Part shown: positions 33,501 through 39,783 of the stretch, one piece after another
Position numbering within the stretch: the stretch's first letter is position 1
Layout of the letters: each line of letters begins with the position of its first letter
Assembly: GCA_028280025.1 (NCBI GenBank)
Contig: JANQMO010000038.1
Location: 1 to 39,783, forward strand
Reading direction: 5' to 3'
Length of the DNA stretch: 39,783 nucleotides
Source: Chlorobium sp.
GTDB lineage: Bacteria; Bacteroidota; Chlorobiia; Chlorobiales; Chlorobiaceae
The notes under the pieces: model-generated
What the model saw: the letters and a program-made list of their open reading frames with translations, nothing else
What the model was told of the DNA's origin: nothing
Databases searched by the model: none
Made by a program: the position numbers and the translations under genes

Positions 33501-35400
33501 CAGCATCTACGGTGGAGGTGATCCTCTCGAGAATCCTTTCACTATCGAGGACGGTACCGTTTCGTCAACGGCGGAAGGAATTGATGGTGTCGCAATAGGT
33601 ATTTACGCCTATGACGGCATGAATCTGAGGATCGGGGGCGATTCGGAAATATCCGCAGTCAGCGAGAAAGGGGAAGCCTACGCTATCAGGTCTTCATTCA
33701 AGCACTTCAATGCGGCTGATGACGAGATTCTCCTTGAAGACACGGCAAGTCTGAAGGGGAATGTGTTCCTGAGTGCAGGTGAAGACGAGATGACAGTAAA
33801 AGATGCCGCAAAGATTGATACCGTGCCTGTTCTCGACGGCGGATCATCAAACAACGGACCTGAAGAGGATATTTTGACATTTGATGGCTGGACCGGAACT
33901 CTTGGTGATGAGGTTGTCAATTGGGAAACCATTGACGTTCTGAACGGTTCTGTTGTCGATCTTGGTGGTTCCAAGGATGACGATGAGTTCTCCTCGATCT
34001 ATAGCGAGGATGATCCGGTCTACATGTACATCGATCCGACATCGACCGTTGTCGCCCAGGGAAGCTCTCCAGGAGAATACATCCTGGAAGGTTACCTGGA
34101 AAATGACGGTATCCTCGATTTGCTTGACGACGAAGTCAACGATGTTGTCGAAGTAATGTACGATTATACCTCGGATGGTGGCCAGTTGTGGCTCGATGCA
34201 GATCTGAGCAGCAGCGGCAAGGTTTCTGATGAGCGTTTGATCGTGGGCGAGGATGCGACAGGTTCGACAACCGTGATCCTGAACAACGTTGTGAGTGACG
34301 TTGCACTAACTGATGGTGATGGAATCGAGATCGTGACGGTTGGAGAGGACCTCGCGCCGGACGCATTTGTTCTCGGCAATCCCAACGACTTCGGACCGTT
34401 CGCGGTCGAGATCAACCAGGGCGGCGAAGACAACTGGTATGTCCAGTCTCCCGGCTACCGCGAGGAAGCGGCGGTGATGCAGGCTGTTACGCCGTTCATG
34501 AGCTCTCTTGGCTACGATTCAGTCATGAAGTTCTTCGAACGCCGTGCCTACGGCTGGTTCCGCAGGGATGCCGGCGAGAAGGAGTCGTGGTGGGTCCGCA
34601 CGACGGGCAGCAAGTACAAGCTCGGTCTTGAAGGTGACGCCGCGACAGAGATCGACGGTTACAGCGGCTGGTTCCAGGTCGGTGCGGACCTGATCGCCGA
34701 CGGTGACAAGGGCACCCGGTTCGATCTCGGTCTGTTTGCCGGAGTCGGTTACAACACGGCTGATGTTGCCGGGATTCGGAGCAGCGACGATGCCGGTGAA
34801 ATCGAGCAGACAGCTTACGGTGTCGGTGCCTACATGTCGGTTCACGAAAGGGGCGCATGGTACCTCGATGCGGTTGCGCAGGCGATCTACAGCGACCTGT
34901 CGATCGACTACCTGACAGCAGACAAGGTCAAACCGGATGAAGTGTGGTCGTATGTTGCATCGATCGAATTTGGCGGCTGCATGTCTGCGGGTGATAGTTT
35001 CAGGATCGAACCGCAGGCGCAGTTGATCTACCAGTATACGGAAGACATCAACCTGTCGACGCTTGTCGGTGATGTTACCATCGATGATTACGAGGGTCTC
35101 CAGGGTCGTGTGAGCCTGGCCGGTGTGTTCGGAAAATGCGAGACCGACCTGAATCCGTTCTTCGAGATCACGGCGATCAGGGACTTCTCGGAAGGCAACG
35201 TCGTGAAGTATCTGGACGATACGGTCGAGCTGACGTCAGAGTCTGAAGACTGGTTCCTCGGCGGAACGATCGGCTTGAGTCAGGCGCTCTCTGCGAACAA
35301 CGACTTCGGTTACTACCTGAAAGCCGGTGGTTTGTGGGGCCTCGATGGAATGGATTCCTACGACTACTCGCTGACGGCAGGGCTGAAGAAAGCCTTCTGA
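30517..35400 (+). CDS. giant repeat-rich autotransporter (type Va secretion)
   Basis: This 1627-residue surface protein has a signal peptide (MKRRFLKLTMLLVMLGAAKA, cleavage after AQA at 22), a passenger, and a C-terminal beta-barrel (about 1345-1627) ending in KKAF as outer-membrane barrels do. The passenger from about 240 to 990 is built of rungs of about 27-36 residues with the pattern I-x-IGGDLGGS-h-x-V-x-AG-[ED]-[DN]-NA-[FY]-GL-x-A. Four rungs form a higher-order unit: G-[WSY]-F-x-x-x-S-x-IE signatures occur near residues 286, 415, 537, 625 and 756. It is very acidic and probably a beta-helix. Residues about 1210-1280 resemble the autochaperone region (DERLIVGEDATGSTTVIL). Cysteine occurs only in the barrel. 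GGAGG precedes the ATG. Binding target unknown; adhesion is plausible. Confidence 0.88.
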   Translation: MKRRFLKLTMLLVMLGAAKAQAYDVTVYNDSPAFGTLRDGLSGTQNITFQGDPFATPFTYDIDSFFGPLPWIDTDRVIGHNFPDPEDKVVIRWDTDGEVLLRTYDSPWLQISNDVEFYATGGDGVVGIYGEDDLILKGGFGSQMTVEAFDGEDGAGFVAVGLFGEDMLDFTVNQGASDVDGSFFGTIDVSAQRGLAGAMVGVDGVSFAHDLGGAINVQTGGFGASGVASFFGTILVGNDVTTDMTVSAGEDYAFGMMGSDIEIDGDLGGTFDVSAGWSNAYGLAAGSFIPASNIEIDGDMTADITVDAGENHAYGLFAHEDILIKGDVGENMVMSVTAGEDGSHGNFAYGFYADADIVIGDTDQGTGGFAGSVTVIAGEDNAFGMSASDITIVEDLGGSFDVKAGEDNAFGLAAGWFTPTSDIEVGGDMIADITVEAGNNNAYGLYAHENITIEGNVGEDMVMSVKAGEDYAFGFSAGEDITIGGGFAGSVTVDAGAYDAFGMSAENIYIGKGSGGDLGGSFTVDAGDDNAYGLAAGYFGKRSDIEIGGDVTSTMDISAGGDDAFGMFANDNIDIGGDLDGSFDVDAGDNNAFGLAAATITIGEDLSGSFDVDAGDNNAFGLAAGWFTPNSDIEIGRDMTADITVDAGENNANGLYAYGDIGIAGSVTEAMVMDVSAGEDGAFGFRAGEDIIIGYLPDAHHDWPGTGSYLGTMNVTSYGDNAFGMKAGEDIEIGNNLGGEITVTAGEDYAFGLAAGWEGEGSHIEIGNDVSTDITVTAERDYAYGLYAEDYIKIGRDLGGTITVQALDNGAYGLHAGGDDGEYIEIGRDVTMDMTVIAGNGSIGEDGVRTVGDQLVDGGDNDDAYGLRAYEHIDIERNLGGTLNVWALDDYSYGLDSGEDINIGNDLSATINVTAGFEEADSNGAYGLRADDNILIGDLDEAGIGDFTGSLTVTAYGSRAYGMQAGEDIRLGGTFSGEITTTAKDSWSVGMRAMGSIYGGGDPLENPFTIEDGTVSSTAEGIDGVAIGIYAYDGMNLRIGGDSEISAVSEKGEAYAIRSSFKHFNAADDEILLEDTASLKGNVFLSAGEDEMTVKDAAKIDTVPVLDGGSSNNGPEEDILTFDGWTGTLGDEVVNWETIDVLNGSVVDLGGSKDDDEFSSIYSEDDPVYMYIDPTSTVVAQGSSPGEYILEGYLENDGILDLLDDEVNDVVEVMYDYTSDGGQLWLDADLSSSGKVSDERLIVGEDATGSTTVILNNVVSDVALTDGDGIEIVTVGEDLAPDAFVLGNPNDFGPFAVEINQGGEDNWYVQSPGYREEAAVMQAVTPFMSSLGYDSVMKFFERRAYGWFRRDAGEKESWWVRTTGSKYKLGLEGDAATEIDGYSGWFQVGADLIADGDKGTRFDLGLFAGVGYNTADVAGIRSSDDAGEIEQTAYGVGAYMSVHERGAWYLDAVAQAIYSDLSIDYLTADKVKPDEVWSYVASIEFGGCMSAGDSFRIEPQAQLIYQYTEDINLSTLVGDVTIDDYEGLQGRVSLAGVFGKCETDLNPFFEITAIRDFSEGNVVKYLDDTVELTSESEDWFLGGTIGLSQALSANNDFGYYLKAGGLWGLDGMDSYDYSLTAGLKKAF
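32256..32387 (+). repeat. 81-bp-offset tandem duplication inside the autotransporter
   Basis: The 51-bp segment 32256-32306 recurs at 32337-32387 with one mismatch (T/C, silent), exactly 81 bp or 27 codons apart. Both encode GSFDVDAGDNNAFGLAA. The near identity at DNA level indicates a recent one-rung duplication, whereas other rungs have diverged. Confidence 0.9.
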
Positions 35401-35426
35401 TCCGACGCCAAACAGCGCCAAACGTC

Positions 35427-35465
35427 AAGGCGGACAGCATATATATAAACTGTCCGCCTTTTTTT
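35427..35465 (+). terminator. intrinsic terminator of the autotransporter
   Basis: AAGGCGGACAG (35427-35437) and CTGTCCGCCTT (35450-35460) form a perfect 11-bp stem with a 12-nt loop, followed by TTTTT. It starts 27 bp after the stop codon. This is the clearest terminator in the window. Confidence 0.92.
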
Positions 35466-35513
35466 GTGCCCTGTGCAGATTACGTGTAGGGGGGGAGCCT
35501 CTTTTTTGGTGAA

Positions 35514-35534
35514 CAGGTAACAGATAGCAGGTAA
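35514..35534. repeat. 7-bp tandem repeat
   Basis: CAGGTAA, CAGATAG and CAGGTAA stand in tandem between the autotransporter terminator and the 9-bp element. A similar 7-bp repeat of a different sequence lies at 39679-39702 on the other side of bchS. Confidence 0.6.
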
Positions 35535-35590
35535 TAATTTCAGTTTTGTTGAGGTATTACAATTGCGGATACATTGGAAGGCATTATATA

Positions 35591-35626
35591 GGTCCTATGG
35601 GTCCTATAAGTCCTATAGGTCCTCTA
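35591..35626. repeat. 4 x 9-bp repeat element (copy C)
   Basis: The units are GGTCCTATG, GGTCCTATA, AGTCCTATA and GGTCCTCTA. The order, with an A-initial third unit, is the same as in copies A and B. It lies between the convergent terminators of the autotransporter and bchS. Confidence 0.85.
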
Positions 35627-35658
35627 ACCATAGCCCCTCGGCCCAACCGGCAGAATGC

Positions 35659-35693
35659 AAAAAGCCGTCCCGGTATCTGACTATCGGGACGGC
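35659..35693 (-). terminator. intrinsic terminator of bchS
   Basis: Read on the minus strand, GCCGTCCCG and CGGGACGGC form a 9-bp GC-rich stem with a 12-nt loop, followed by TTTTT. It starts 35 bp after the bchS stop codon. Confidence 0.9.
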
Positions 35694-35728
35694 CTCTGGA
35701 TTGTTGAAGGTGAGCTTTGCTCTGATCC

Positions 35729-38700
35729 TCAGTCGTCGAGCATGCCCTCTAACCGGTCTTCGAGGTCGGCGTAGATGGCCTGGAGCTGGTTGATGGTGTC
35801 CTGGTCGGCTTTCCACATTCCTCTGCCGTTTGCCTCCAGCATGCGGCCGACGATGTTCAAAGTTGCTTGCGGATTGATCTTTGCGAGCTTTTCACGCATC
35901 TCTTCGTTGAAAGCGTAGGTTTCCGCCGCTTTCTTGTAGACCCAATCGTCAACCCCTTTGGTGACAGCGTCCCAGCCGAGCATGTAGGTGAAGCGGTTGC
36001 TGATCTCCGTCGCGCCGGTATGGCCCTGGTCGACCATGCTTTCGAACCATTTCGGGTTGAGGAGCTTTGTCCTGAACTCGACTTTGAGTGCCTTGTCGGC
36101 GTCATCGACCTTGACGTCGGCGGTAAAGGTTTCGACGTAGTTCAGCTTGACGTTCCCGCCTTTCTTGTTCCTCTTGCGGGCCGAAAGCTGAAGCGATCCT
36201 GAAGAGGAGAAGTAGCGGTCGATGTCCGATATGCCGTACTCGGCGGAATCAACCTGCTGGACGACACGGTCGACGGTGCCAAGGAGGTTTTCGAGGATTT
36301 CAGGCTGCTGGTCGCCGTAGCGGTTGCCGCCGTAGGCGTAGCTGGTTCGCTTGATGAACATGTTGTCGAGATCGTCCTCGTTTTCCCAGGCAGAATCCTC
36401 GATCAGCTCTTCGACCATTGAACCGTAACTGCCCGGAGCCTGTGTGAAAAGTCTTGCCGTTGCGGCTTCGAAGTCCTGACCTTTCTCCACTGCCTCGTCG
36501 ACGTGCTTTTTGATGTTGTTCATCTCTGCCGGTTCGTCGGCTTTGGCGGCGTCCTTGACAAGCTTGTCGAGCAGGTCGACAAGAACGCCGAAGGTGTCGC
36601 GGAAGATCGAACTGATCTGTATCAGGACATCTACACGGGGACGGCCGAGTTTCTCGATCGGCACAAGGCTGTAGTGGCTGATCTTGCCCTGGGCGTCATA
36701 GGCCGGTTCGGCGCCGATGAGGTCGATGATCACGGCGACAGCCTCGCCTTTACTCTTGATCGTGTCGAGTCCCCAGAGAACCTGGGCGATGGTTTCAGGG
36801 AAGTTTCCGTCATTTTCTTCCTGGTGGCGCTTGATGATTGTCGCGGCGATCTGTTTGCCCCGTTTGAAGGCGAGTTCCGATGGAATGCGCCACGGGTCGA
36901 TGGCATGCATGTTCCGTCCTGTCGGAAGAACGCTCGCACCGTCGCGGACGATGTCGCCGCCGGGTCCGGAAGGCAGGTATTCGCCGCGGAAAGCCCTTAT
37001 GAGGGATTCCATTTCACGGCTGTTGTCCTGGAGAGCATCTTTCAGCGCAACCCCCTCGCTGAGGGAGGTATTGAGCGCTTCGGCCATCTCGGTCGTGATT
37101 TTCGCCTCACCGGTAAGCACCTTGAAAACGGCAGCCGGATTGCTGTTGTTTTCAAAAATGGTCTGCTGGATGAAGTCCCTGGTGTGTTCGTCAACTCTTT
37201 CCCGGATCGCAAGCGCTTCCTCTTCGCCTTTTCGCGCATGCGTCGCCAGGGCGGCATAGTCTCCGTAACCGTTCGATTCTCCAATTGCCCTGAGGATCAC
37301 CGAGGGGAGGGACATTTCGTTGCCCCGGACCTTGAGGTATTCGGTGATGGTCGTCACCTGGCTGTCGAGCGGCGGGGTCTGGCCGAAAATATGCAGCGCG
37401 TTGGAGATGAGCTTGCCCTCCAGTTCCATCAGGTAGGTGTAGAGACGGCTGAGGTAGTCGCTGAAGCTTTCTCCCTCGAGTCTCGGGCAGTCGTCGGTGA
37501 GGTTGAGCTGCTCGGCTTTTTCGATAATGGCTTCTTCGGATTCCGGGTCCGAAAGCTTTTTGAGGTCGCGTTCCCTGTAGTCGTTGAGCATGTCCTTGAA
37601 CGCCGGAAGTTCTTTGTAGAGCCCTGCGCGTGCGAGAGGGGGGATATTGTGCGAGATCATGGTTGCGTACCCGCGCCGCTTGGCGATGTTCGCCTCGCTC
37701 GGGTTGTTGACCGGATAGATGTAGAAATGCGGCACTTCGCCGAGGAGGGCGTCGGACCAGCAGTCTCCTGTGACACCAAGCTGCAGCCCGGGCATCCATT
37801 CAACGGTGCCGTGCATGCCGACATGGACCATTGCGTTGGCGTTGAAGGTTCGGCTGATCCAGCGATAGAAGGAGATGTACTGGTGATGCGGCGTGTTTTC
37901 CTTATCGAAGAGCAGTCTCATCGGGTCCCCCTGCACGCCGAGGCGGGGTTGAACGCCGATGAACACATTGCCAAGGGTAAGGCCGCCGATGAAGAGGCGA
38001 TCGGTCCCCAGCGGAGCGATATCTCCGGGGAATCCGCTCCAGCGTTCCTCGATCCGTTCGCGTTCCCTGACGGTCGTGATCTGTTTATATTCGTCCCTGT
38101 CGATACCGAAGGCGTCCGGTTCGTGAGCCTGTACTTCGTAATCTGTTGCCTTGTCGAGCATCTCGAGCAGTGCTTCGGGTGTGTCCGGCAGCGTTCCGAC
38201 ATTGTAGCCTTCGCTCTCGAGGCGTTTGAGTATCTGGTAAAGACTCTTGGGGACATCGAGCAGGGCCGCACTGGCCTTGCGTCCCATGCCGGGAGGATAG
38301 TCATAGACAACGAACGCAAGTTTTTTATCCCTGTTCTCCATGTGCCGCAGCTCGGAGAACTTGGATGCTATGCCCGAAAGCCTTTCCAGCCTGTCCGGTA
38401 CGGTCTGGAGCTTGCCGTCCTTGACGGCGCCGAGAACCACGGGACAGACCGCGCCGTCCATTTCCGGCAGGGAGTAGGTCATGGCCGACTGTAACGGTAC
38501 GACGCCTTCTTTTTTCCATGAATTGAAGTCCTGTATGAAAAGCGGCTGTGAAACGACGTAAGGTGCGTTGATGGAACTGAGTATCTCGTCTCTTGCGGCT
38601 GCCGACGCACCGGGGGTCGTGGCGCCTGCGGGGCCGCCCACAAAGCCGAAGCCCATCATGTTGATCAGCATGTCGATATCGGCGTTGACAAACCATTCAC

Positions 38701-39538
38701 GTGCGGCGACATGTCCTTCGACGCCCATGACGAACACAGGGAGGACATTGAGCCCTTTCTCTTCAAGGGCGCGTATGGTGTTGATGATGTAATCTTTCTC
38801 CTGCAGGAGGTGTTTACGGAAGAACACAAGCCCGATGTTCTTTTTGTTTCTGGCGTTTTTATCACACTTTTTGTTCCATTTGATGTAATGATTCAGATCC
38901 TTGAAGTAATCAGGGGCATCGGGATGGTAAAATCCCATGGTCGGTACTTCAACAACCTTGTCCGCCTTGATCGCTACATCGAAGTATTCTGACATGATGT
39001 AGTTGAACATGCTGGCAAGGTTCTCTGCAGTCGGGTGCATCCAGTAGGTGTAAACCTGCATCCAGTTCTTGAAGTCCTTGGCTTTTTTCGGGATCAGCGG
39101 CAGCATGGTGCGCATGATCTTGAGGAGCTTCATGTAACCGTAAAGGGCGTCCTCGTCACGTCCTTTCACCAGCATTTTGGCGACTTTCTTGACGATGTCC
39201 GGCATTCCGCTGCCGTCGCCGGAGACAACGTAATTACCCACTTTCGTCATCTGCATGACTTCCGGCATCGACTCGTAGGCGAAAATGGTGCTGACGTTCG
39301 ATTGATTGATCTGTTCCTGCAGCCAGTCAGCCTGACCCTTGAACTGGATAAGGGTTGTAAAGATAAGATCGGCATTGCGGATAGCCTCGGCAGCTGCCGG
39401 GTTCTGGTGTTCGAGGTCCTGGTCGGTCCACTGGGTCAGTTCGGCATGTTTGCTGATCTTGTCCGTTACTTCACGCCATACCCGCTGATTACACTGCTCC
39501 ATCCCGACGATGGCCGCAATCTTGATTTTACTCTGCAT
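35729..39538 (-). CDS. bchS: Mg-chelatase large subunit paralogue (BchS type)
   Basis: This is a second full-length BchH-family protein, 1269 residues. Conserved CobN/BchH segments are present: VVYDYPPGMGRKASAALLDV, MVHVGMHGTVEWMPGLQLGV, YIYPVNNPSEANIAKRRGYA, WGLDTIKSKGEAVAVIIDLI and GATEISNRFTYMLGWDAVTK. It is well diverged from bchH in this window, especially at the N-terminus (MQSKIKIAAIVGMEQCNQRV). Green sulfur bacteria carry BchH, BchS and BchT; BchS is proposed because, as I recall, it lies next to bchH in Chlorobaculum tepidum. BchS/BchT are thought to tune pigment flux toward BChl c. No clear Shine-Dalgarno precedes the ATG at 39538. It has its own terminator and is separated from bchH by the autotransporter. 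Confidence 0.85.
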   Translation of the reverse strand: MQSKIKIAAIVGMEQCNQRVWREVTDKISKHAELTQWTDQDLEHQNPAAAEAIRNADLIFTTLIQFKGQADWLQEQINQSNVSTIFAYESMPEVMQMTKVGNYVVSGDGSGMPDIVKKVAKMLVKGRDEDALYGYMKLLKIMRTMLPLIPKKAKDFKNWMQVYTYWMHPTAENLASMFNYIMSEYFDVAIKADKVVEVPTMGFYHPDAPDYFKDLNHYIKWNKKCDKNARNKKNIGLVFFRKHLLQEKDYIINTIRALEEKGLNVLPVFVMGVEGHVAAREWFVNADIDMLINMMGFGFVGGPAGATTPGASAAARDEILSSINAPYVVSQPLFIQDFNSWKKEGVVPLQSAMTYSLPEMDGAVCPVVLGAVKDGKLQTVPDRLERLSGIASKFSELRHMENRDKKLAFVVYDYPPGMGRKASAALLDVPKSLYQILKRLESEGYNVGTLPDTPEALLEMLDKATDYEVQAHEPDAFGIDRDEYKQITTVRERERIEERWSGFPGDIAPLGTDRLFIGGLTLGNVFIGVQPRLGVQGDPMRLLFDKENTPHHQYISFYRWISRTFNANAMVHVGMHGTVEWMPGLQLGVTGDCWSDALLGEVPHFYIYPVNNPSEANIAKRRGYATMISHNIPPLARAGLYKELPAFKDMLNDYRERDLKKLSDPESEEAIIEKAEQLNLTDDCPRLEGESFSDYLSRLYTYLMELEGKLISNALHIFGQTPPLDSQVTTITEYLKVRGNEMSLPSVILRAIGESNGYGDYAALATHARKGEEEALAIRERVDEHTRDFIQQTIFENNSNPAAVFKVLTGEAKITTEMAEALNTSLSEGVALKDALQDNSREMESLIRAFRGEYLPSGPGGDIVRDGASVLPTGRNMHAIDPWRIPSELAFKRGKQIAATIIKRHQEENDGNFPETIAQVLWGLDTIKSKGEAVAVIIDLIGAEPAYDAQGKISHYSLVPIEKLGRPRVDVLIQISSIFRDTFGVLVDLLDKLVKDAAKADEPAEMNNIKKHVDEAVEKGQDFEAATARLFTQAPGSYGSMVEELIEDSAWENEDDLDNMFIKRTSYAYGGNRYGDQQPEILENLLGTVDRVVQQVDSAEYGISDIDRYFSSSGSLQLSARKRNKKGGNVKLNYVETFTADVKVDDADKALKVEFRTKLLNPKWFESMVDQGHTGATEISNRFTYMLGWDAVTKGVDDWVYKKAAETYAFNEEMREKLAKINPQATLNIVGRMLEANGRGMWKADQDTINQLQAIYADLEDRLEGMLDD

Positions 39539-39646
39539 AGGAAAGGAAAGTCACCATTGGTTAGGGTAAATTACAGGAATACCAAATGTAATAATAGTTC
39601 GGTGAATAGTAAAGGACTAGTTGAGGAAGAAAGGGAGCAAGGAGTA

Positions 39647-39661
39647 GCGCACTCCGTGCGC
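39647..39661. repeat. 6-3-6 palindrome upstream of bchS
   Basis: GCGCAC and GTGCGC flank TCC. It lies about 110 bp before the bchS start in a patchwork of repeats; it may be part of a dispersed element or a regulatory site. Confidence 0.5.
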
Positions 39662-39678
39662 AGGAGCAAGAGGGGGAG

Positions 39679-39702
39679 AGTTCCCAGTTCTCAGTTCTCA
39701 GT
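39679..39702. repeat. 7-bp tandem repeat upstream of bchS
   Basis: The units AGTTCCC, AGTTCTC and AGTTCTC are followed by a partial AGT. Repeats of this kind occur widely in intergenic DNA. Together with the palindromes on either side it fills the probable bchS promoter region. Confidence 0.7.
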
Positions 39703-39717
39703 ATGAAGAAAATGCAG

Positions 39718-39737
39718 GGGCGAAAAATCTTTCGCCC
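39718..39737. repeat. REP-like palindrome upstream of bchS
   Basis: GGGCGAAA (39718-39725) and TTTCGCCC (39730-39737) flank AATC, an 8-4-8 hairpin preceded by GCAG. It resembles the GC-rich palindrome at 21494-21514 in form and context. Confidence 0.75.
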
Positions 39738-39783
39738 TTACGGAGGCAGAAGAAAATAATCAATGATATCTGACTGTTGACTG

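Noticed and set aside
15467..35626. CRISPR array
   Set aside because: The 9-bp repeats are contiguous without spacers and no cas genes are present.
36503..38494. 663-codon open frame on the plus strand opposite bchS
   Set aside because: It is antisense to a clear Mg-chelatase gene, with low-complexity composition and no family features.

Overview
The window looks like a chromosomal segment of a green sulfur bacterium (family Chlorobiaceae). The main evidence is a set of bacteriochlorophyll genes on the minus strand: the anaerobic cyclase bchE, the methyltransferase bchM and two separate full-length Mg-chelatase large subunits (bchH and a bchS-type paralogue). A BchG/BchK-type bacteriochlorophyll synthase and a CruC-like carotenoid glycosyltransferase also lie near hisG. 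More than one BchH paralogue together with BChl c and chlorobactene glycoside biosynthesis is typical of this family. I cannot fix the genus from sequence alone.

Layout. Positions 1-2.9 kb hold a CNNM/CorC-type membrane protein (minus) and a RodZ-like HTH/transmembrane protein (plus). Positions 3.1-5.9 kb hold a compact sulfur/Fe-S operon, cysK-nifS-nifU. Positions 5.9-10.5 kb hold a TolC-like/RND efflux pair (minus) with no adaptor gene beside it. Positions 10.5-16.7 kb hold a plus-strand run: miaB, the (bacterio)chlorophyll synthase (bchK by context), a phytol/polyprenol-kinase-like membrane enzyme, an LpxH-type phosphoesterase, hisG and a cruC-like glycosyltransferase. Positions 16.7-23.1 kb are mixed: a Phd/VapC toxin-antitoxin pair with a palindromic operator, a WD40 protein, a small membrane protein, arfB overlapping an antisense YidB-like gene remnant, an M23 endopeptidase, a DUF4438 protein and an Hsp20. 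Positions 23.2-39.5 kb are the bacteriochlorophyll block bchS-[insert]-bchH-bchM-bchE, read on the minus strand. Between bchS and bchH sits a 1627-residue repeat-rich autotransporter on the opposite strand, with its own signal peptide, ribosome binding site and terminator, plus a small putative exported protein.

How the genes fit together. BchH/BchS (with BchI and BchD encoded elsewhere) insert Mg into protoporphyrin IX, BchM methylates the product and BchE closes ring E. BchK esterifies the chlorosome pigment, and the neighbouring kinase-like protein could supply or salvage its isoprenoid alcohol. CruC would glycosylate chlorobactene. CysK and NifS/NifU link cysteine synthesis to Fe-S assembly, which BchE and MiaB (both radical SAM enzymes) need. 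The intergenic regions carry several short repeat families: 4 x 9-bp elements, 7-bp tandems and GC-rich palindromes. The least explained parts are the giant autotransporter inside the pigment cluster, the kinase beside bchK, the 9-bp repeat elements and an orphan terminator-like palindrome near 21.3 kb.
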